A DNA stretch of 64,000 nt from Motiliproteus sp036961355 (GTDB lineage Bacteria; Pseudomonadota; Gammaproteobacteria; Pseudomonadales; Balneatricaceae), in assembly GCA_036961355.1 (NCBI GenBank), contig JBALVL010000022.1:10597-74596 (forward strand). Reading direction: 5' to 3'. Below the pieces are notes generated by a model. It searched no databases. It had not been told where the DNA came from and worked only from the letters and a program-made list of their open reading frames with translations. This document shows, piece by piece, positions 63,959 to 64,000 of this stretch (within the stretch, counting starts at the first letter, position 1; each line of letters opens with the position of its first letter). Both the position numbers and the translations under genes were made by a program.

Positions 63959-64000
63959 ATGAAACTCAGCTCTCTTCGTGCCTATACTGATAAGTATCAG
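63959..64000 (+). CDS. Possible start of a plus-strand gene running off the window
   Basis: An ATG at 63959 opens a frame (MKLSSLRAYTDKYQ) still open at the end. It would be divergent from pfkA across about 108 bases, a usual spacing. There is no good ribosome site upstream, so this is tentative. Confidence 0.3.
   Translation, partial: MKLSSLRAYTDKYQ

Overview
This is a 64 kb chromosomal window from a gammaproteobacterium, most likely a free-living, moderately GC-rich marine relative of the Oceanospirillales/Pseudomonadales. The genus cannot be named from sequence alone. The assignment rests on gene order: divergent purL/mltF with tadA, a complete iscRSUA-hscBA-fdx-iscX operon followed by cysE-trmJ and a divergent suhB, and the nnr-tsaE-amiB-mutL-miaA-hfq-hflXKC-DUF2065-hisZ-purA run. 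About 94% of the window is ordinary core genome. No tRNA, rRNA, CRISPR array, prophage or intact insertion sequence was seen.

Layout. 1-8.5 kb: a 5'-cut PPIase paired with a HupE/UreJ membrane protein, a truncated hrpA, a YdiJ-type FAD/Fe-S dehydrogenase, the PHP exonuclease rnm, yciB and yciI. 8.6-12.6 kb: a sugar-nucleotide cluster pgi - UDP-glucose dehydrogenase-like - galU. 12.7-21 kb: purL, mltF, tadA, a SPOR protein and a conserved membrane protein. 21.05-23.3 kb: the only accessory-looking stretch, with about 1.3 kb of repeats (REP pairs, a 115 bp direct repeat, an inverted-repeat-flanked segment) next to one AT-rich orphan gene with an R-x4-H motif. 23.3-26.5 kb: guaB and guaA. 26.7-34.5 kb: Fe-S assembly, cysE and trmJ. 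34.7-35.5 kb: a suhB homologue. 35.6-49 kb: purine, histidine, membrane-protease and RNA-chaperone genes, tRNA modification, mismatch repair and cell-wall genes. 49.2-58.4 kb: queG, a glutaredoxin-like protein, a periplasmic binding protein, orn, rsgA, an HDOD protein, a rhodanese, psd and ygfZ. 58.4-64 kb: a metal-linked DUF411 pair, a monooxygenase with yacL, a TSUP transporter, a thioesterase, a lipoprotein and pfkA.

How the genes relate. GuaB/GuaA, PurA and PurL cover three parts of purine synthesis. The isc operon, with a well-preserved IscR-type operator and promoter, supplies Fe-S clusters to enzymes also encoded here (QueG, the YdiJ-type enzyme) and is joined by YgfZ. TrmJ, TadA, MiaA, QueG and TsaE are five separate tRNA-modification functions. 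Hfq, HflX, HflK/C, Orn, RsgA and Rnm form an RNA and ribosome quality-control set.

Most worth a second look: (1) two enzyme homologues at conserved loci that have lost catalytic residues: the UDP-glucose dehydrogenase-like protein (catalytic Cys replaced by Ser, altered NAD loop) and SuhB (metal-binding Glu and Asp residues replaced); (2) an hrpA gene cut off inside its helicase core; (3) the REP-rich island beside a possible HEPN-type orphan. All functional statements are inferences from sequence; no database search was possible.
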